The translations under genes and the position numbers were made by a program. The notes beneath the pieces are model-generated. The model ran no database searches, had not been told where the DNA came from, and saw only the letters and a program-made list of their open reading frames with translations. Source: Verrucomicrobiota bacterium (GTDB lineage: Bacteria > Verrucomicrobiota > Kiritimatiellia > RFP12 > UBA1067). From it: a stretch of DNA of 33,082 nucleotides. The stretch lies in NCBI GenBank assembly GCA_016280825.1, contig JAEEHL010000191.1, positions 1-33,082 on the forward strand, given 5' to 3'. Below are positions 30,995 to 33,082 of the stretch, in pieces; position 1 is the stretch's first letter; the number at the start of each line of letters is the position of its first letter.

Positions 30995-32100
30995 GCCATT
31001 GCCGATATATGCTTTCTGAAATGGGCATCGTCTGCGCGCTCGGCGCGGACGTCGGCGAGGTCGGACGCAGGCTTGCGGCAGGCGACCAGTCGGGCATGAA
31101 GCCGCTCGGCGGCCTTTCAGGCGGCGAGTCTACGTTCTTCGGCTTTGCCGCCCGGATGCCGTCGCCAGCGACGATTGGCGAGCGCGTGAAGTCAGTGCTA
31201 GGCCTGCCGCGCGTCGGCGTGCTCGTCGATGCCGCGATGGAGCAGCTTTCCGCCGCCCTCGAAGCGGCCAAGTCGAGATATGGCGCGGCGAGAGTCGGCG
31301 CGGTCGTCGGCACGAGCAATTCCACGATGGAGGAGTTCACCGACAACCCCGACGTAATCGACATGTCGTGGCCGGCGAGGAGGCTGCGCGAAAGGTGGGG
31401 CGTGGAAGGGCCTTGCTGGGCAGTGTCGACGGCCTGTTCGTCGTCGGCAAAGGTCTTCGCCTCCGCGCGGCGGCTAATGGAGCGCGGGATATGCGACGCA
31501 GTCGTAGTCGGCGGGGCAGACGCCTACACGCGCACCGTCGTGGAGGGGTTCCATGCGCTTGAGGCGCTTTCGCCCGGGCTCGCGCGCCCGCTCGCGCCAG
31601 ACCGCGACGGAATAAACCTCGGCGAGGGCGCGGCGTTCTTCCTGATGGAGCGCGACGAAAGGCCGGGAGAGGGCGTCTGGCTCTCCGGCGTCGGAGAGTC
31701 GTCTGACGCATACCATCTGACCGCACCCGATCCCGAGGGGAAGGGCGCGGAGGCGGCGATGAGGCGTGCACTGGAGGACGCCGGGCTCGCGCCTCGCGAA
31801 ATTGACTTCATAAACCTGCACGGAACGGGAACGCAGCAGAACGACGCCATGGAATGCGCCGCAGTCGGGCGGATATTCGGCGGCAGGGAGCCAGTGGAAG
31901 GCTGTTCGCCAGCCGACGGGCTTGAAGTGCGGGTTGTTTCCACAAAGAGCCTCACGGGGCATTGCCTTGGCGCGGCAGGGGCAATCGAGGCCGCGCTTTG
32001 CTGGATCGAGCTTATGCGCCGCCCGGCGACGTGCCTTTCCAACTCGTTTGCCTTCGGCGGCAGCAACGCGTCCCTCGTGCTCGCCTCGCGGCACGTCTGA
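30991..32100 (+). CDS. Beta-ketoacyl-ACP synthase (KAS I/II type)
   Basis: A 369-residue condensing enzyme with the complete catalytic triad: C149 in VSTACSSSAKVF, H277 in NLHGTGTQQND and H324 in LTGHCLGAAGAIEA. LGEGAAFFLMERDE is the usual lysine-region counterpart. At 369 residues it is shorter than FabF (about 410), as are several ketosynthases from aryl polyene clusters. The ATG overlaps the exporter stop (ATGA) and AAGGGG lies just upstream. It would extend the acyl chain on the carrier proteins by decarboxylative condensation with malonyl-ACP. It is the only ketosynthase in the window, so a partner or chain-length factor is not visible. Confidence 0.92.
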   Translation: MSHCRYMLSEMGIVCALGADVGEVGRRLAAGDQSGMKPLGGLSGGESTFFGFAARMPSPATIGERVKSVLGLPRVGVLVDAAMEQLSAALEAAKSRYGAARVGAVVGTSNSTMEEFTDNPDVIDMSWPARRLRERWGVEGPCWAVSTACSSSAKVFASARRLMERGICDAVVVGGADAYTRTVVEGFHALEALSPGLARPLAPDRDGINLGEGAAFFLMERDERPGEGVWLSGVGESSDAYHLTAPDPEGKGAEAAMRRALEDAGLAPREIDFINLHGTGTQQNDAMECAAVGRIFGGREPVEGCSPADGLEVRVVSTKSLTGHCLGAAGAIEAALCWIELMRRPATCLSNSFAFGGSNASLVLASRHV

Positions 32101-32714
32101 AGGTAGGGCCGTCTCGCGACCGGCTTAGGCTCAACGAGTGGGTGCTGTCTTTAGTTAGGTAGTTGCTGTGTCCGCGCCGTGCTGTGTCAACGTGCGGCAT
32201 GTTTCGCCGCAACGTTGCTCGCCCGCGACAACGGGCGATTTGCGCGTACCGCGACCGCTTGCTGTATACGTATACAGCGGCGGGTCGCGTTCCTGCGCAA
32301 CTCGCCTCGTTCTCGCGTGACTGCGCCCCGCTGACGGCGGCGAAACATGCCGCGTTAGCCATTCTGGTGGTGTCGGTCGCTTCGTTCGTGCCTCGGCGCT
32401 CGGCCCCGGTCGACGTTCCCGACGCTCTCACGCTCTGCATCGTCAATCCGCGGCACTCTGCTTCGTCGCCTCTCTACGCGGCTGATCGCCGCTTCGTTCG
32501 TCTCCTTGCATAGCACCGCGCCTTGCCGCGCATAGCGCGAACCGCGACGTGCCCGGCTCCCTCCGCCATACGCCTCGGCCTTCTCTCCGTGCCCGACTTT
32601 GACTTGTCGGGATTTGCGCCCCAGCCGTTGCAGTTGCAAAGTCATTCGCAAGTGCTGCGGCTCTAAGCGGAAGTTTCTTTTTCTCCGCGGCGGTTTTCGA
32701 GGCGGATTTTTTGA
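32101..32714. other. Gene-free stretch holding a large palindrome
   Basis: No credible gene: reading frames here lack ribosome-binding sites, are antisense-like or Arg/Ser-rich, and have poor codon use. It contains the inverted repeat at 32194-32353. Farther right, CGCTTCGTTCGT occurs near 32380 and again near 32490, and a GC-rich tract of mixed composition follows to the promoter at 32715. I see no tRNA, CRISPR or transposase in it. Confidence 0.6.
32194..32353. repeat. Large imperfect inverted repeat centred on a perfect 18-bp palindrome
   Basis: The outer arms are a perfect 17-base match: 32194-32210 (GCGGCATGTTTCGCCGC) and its reverse complement at 32337-32353. The centre is the perfect palindrome GCTGTATAC/GTATACAGC at 32261-32278. 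Between arms and centre, further stretches pair (for example TTGCGC and CGCGACC elements). The right arm is about 8 bases longer than the left. The whole could extrude as a cruciform or fold as an 80-bp RNA hairpin. It is not a terminator, having no T-run. It may be a miniature mobile element or the copy of a dispersed family. Confidence 0.75.
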
Positions 32715-32720
32715 TATAAT
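32715..32720 (+). promoter_or_regulatory. Promoter -10 box before a structured RNA
   Basis: TATAAT with a TTGA just upstream; no clean -35 box is present at 17 bp (GGTTTT-like sequence). TATAATATACGG is identical to the nadC-operon promoter region at 20205-20216. Transcription should begin near 32727. Confidence 0.6.
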
Positions 32721-32726
32721 ATACGG

Positions 32727-32956
32727 CATCCTGCGAGGCGGAAGGCGCGGCGTAGGGTCATAGTCCGGGAAACGAACCCAATTCCACCGGGCGCATTAGT
32801 TTGTTGCACTGCTGCAACGCTGTCGTTCCCTGAAACCTGAGAAATTTCAAACAAGACGACGTGATTGCAGAGATGTGCCGTTTGGCACACCTCTACACGT
32901 TTCTTGTTGGGCTTCTCAGGGCCTCAGGGATGACGTGACTAGAGGGTGCCTCTTTT
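32727..32956 (+). ncRNA. Structured RNA, either small RNA or 5' leader of the methyltransferase
   Basis: From the predicted start, the RNA contains a short hairpin (GTTGCA-CTGC-TGCAAC, 32803-32818). A long rod follows at 32828-32929: CCCTGA and CCTGAGAA pair with TTCTCAGG and TCAGGG, then AACAAGA with TCTTGTT, ACGTG with CACGT, AGAG with CTCT, and TGTGCC with GGCACA around loop GTTT. That is about 36 base pairs. The 5' end CATCC can also pair with GGATG at 32928-32932. It is not tmRNA, 4.5S RNA or RNase P RNA by motif. The family is unidentified; 6S RNA was considered but not supported. Confidence 0.5.
32941..32956 (+). terminator. Weak intrinsic terminator or attenuator hairpin
   Basis: AGAGG-GTG-CCTCT followed by TTT: a 5-bp stem, 3-base loop and run of four Ts (32953-32956). 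It is short for a terminator. The left strand, extended to AGAGGGTGCC (32941-32950), is complementary to GGCACACCTCT (32884-32894) in the rod above apart from one bulged A, so the two structures are mutually exclusive. Confidence 0.4.
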
Positions 32957-32963
32957 CATTTCC

Positions 32964-32988
32964 TGACACGCTGCCGCGGCGCTTGTCA
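32964..32988 (+). other. Hairpin just upstream of the methyltransferase start
   Basis: TGACA-CGC (32964-32971) pairs with GCG-(CT)-TGTCA (32979-32988). It lies about 12 bases before the ATG and could affect access to the ribosome-binding site (GGAG near 32990). Confidence 0.4.
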
Positions 32989-33000
32989 CGGAGATGAGGA

Positions 33001-33082
33001 ATGGCCAACAGGAATCTTTCGACTGCGAAGAACGCCGAGAACGCCGAGTTCTACACGCAGCTTAACGACATACAGGCGGAAG
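33001..33082 (+). CDS. EcoRI-family adenine-specific DNA methyltransferase (3' end outside window)
   Basis: Only the first 27 codons are present. The start MANRNLSTAKNAEN followed by EFYTQLNDI is the characteristic beginning of the EcoRI methylase family; M.EcoRI itself begins with a similar run (KKSKSDEFYTQYCDIE). These enzymes methylate adenine in DNA using S-adenosylmethionine, either as part of a type II restriction-modification pair or as orphan enzymes. The ATG has GGAG about 8 bases upstream. Catalytic motifs lie beyond the window, so activity and presence of a nuclease partner cannot be judged. Confidence 0.78.
   Translation, partial: MANRNLSTAKNAENAEFYTQLNDIQAE

Noticed and set aside
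32163-32729. Protein-coding genes in the gene-free stretch on either strand
   Set aside because: Frames have no ribosome-binding site, are Arg/Ser-rich or cross the large palindrome, and match no family I recognise.
32727-32956. 6S RNA, 4.5S RNA or RNase P RNA
   Set aside because: No 4.5S GGAAG-type core, no RNase P conserved blocks, and the strong 3' rod does not fit the single rod with central bubble of 6S RNA; 6S cannot be fully excluded without a covariance search.

Overview
The window is GC-rich, densely packed bacterial DNA. Almost every gene lies on the + strand, and many neighbours overlap by a few bases. The extracellular polysaccharide-degrading enzymes, a Ser/Thr kinase paired with an ECF-type sigma factor, and an aryl-polyene-like lipid cluster fit a Gram-negative bacterium. 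A member of the PVC group (Verrucomicrobiota, Kiritimatiellota, Lentisphaerota) from a gut or other host-associated habitat is my best guess. This is inference from gene content only; there is no rRNA in the window.

Layout. 12-3240: a small membrane protein followed by an ABC-2 exporter (permease, ATPase, second permease). 3243-5178: a sodium:neurotransmitter-symporter-family transporter and 5-formyltetrahydrofolate cyclo-ligase. 5221-6884: short tandem repeats, a strong sigma70-type promoter and a secreted GH20 hexosaminidase. 6895-10393: a likely operon of two membrane-anchored proteins, a transmembrane Ser/Thr kinase and a sigma factor; the second anchored protein carries copies of a short palindromic DNA repeat inside its reading frame. 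10396-10472: tRNA-Arg(UCU) on the minus strand. 10557-19736: a polysaccharide-degradation locus with a giant protein holding two GH78-like modules, an acetyl-xylan-esterase-like hydrolase and two tandem GH39-like enzymes, all with export signals. 19808-20161: tmRNA. 20181-25418: a housekeeping operon (small membrane protein, nadC, coaX, lipoprotein, DEDDh exonuclease, CPA2 antiporter).

25497-32100 is the most unusual region. It is a compact operon resembling aryl polyene (APE) clusters: two acyl carrier proteins, a small membrane protein, an AMP-ligase/hotdog dehydratase fusion whose ligase part lacks its N-terminal region, a LolA-like carrier, an MMPL exporter fused to a lysophospholipid-acyltransferase-type domain, and a ketosynthase. 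Ketoreductase, chain-length partner and glycosyltransferase are not in the window. I infer that an acyl or polyene chain is built on the carrier proteins, transferred to a lipid by the acyltransferase and exported with help from the MMPL and LolA-like proteins.

32101-33082: a gene-free stretch holding a large imperfect palindrome, then a promoter followed by a rod-like RNA structure and a weak terminator-like hairpin, and finally the first 27 codons of an EcoRI-family adenine DNA methyltransferase that runs off the window end. The RNA could be a stand-alone small RNA or an attenuator leader for the methyltransferase.

Sigma70-like promoters with near-consensus TATAAT boxes and 17-18 bp spacers recur before most transcription units and help define the operons. 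Starts were chosen from Shine-Dalgarno spacing, signal peptides and overlaps. Functions rest on motifs read by eye, since no database search was possible.
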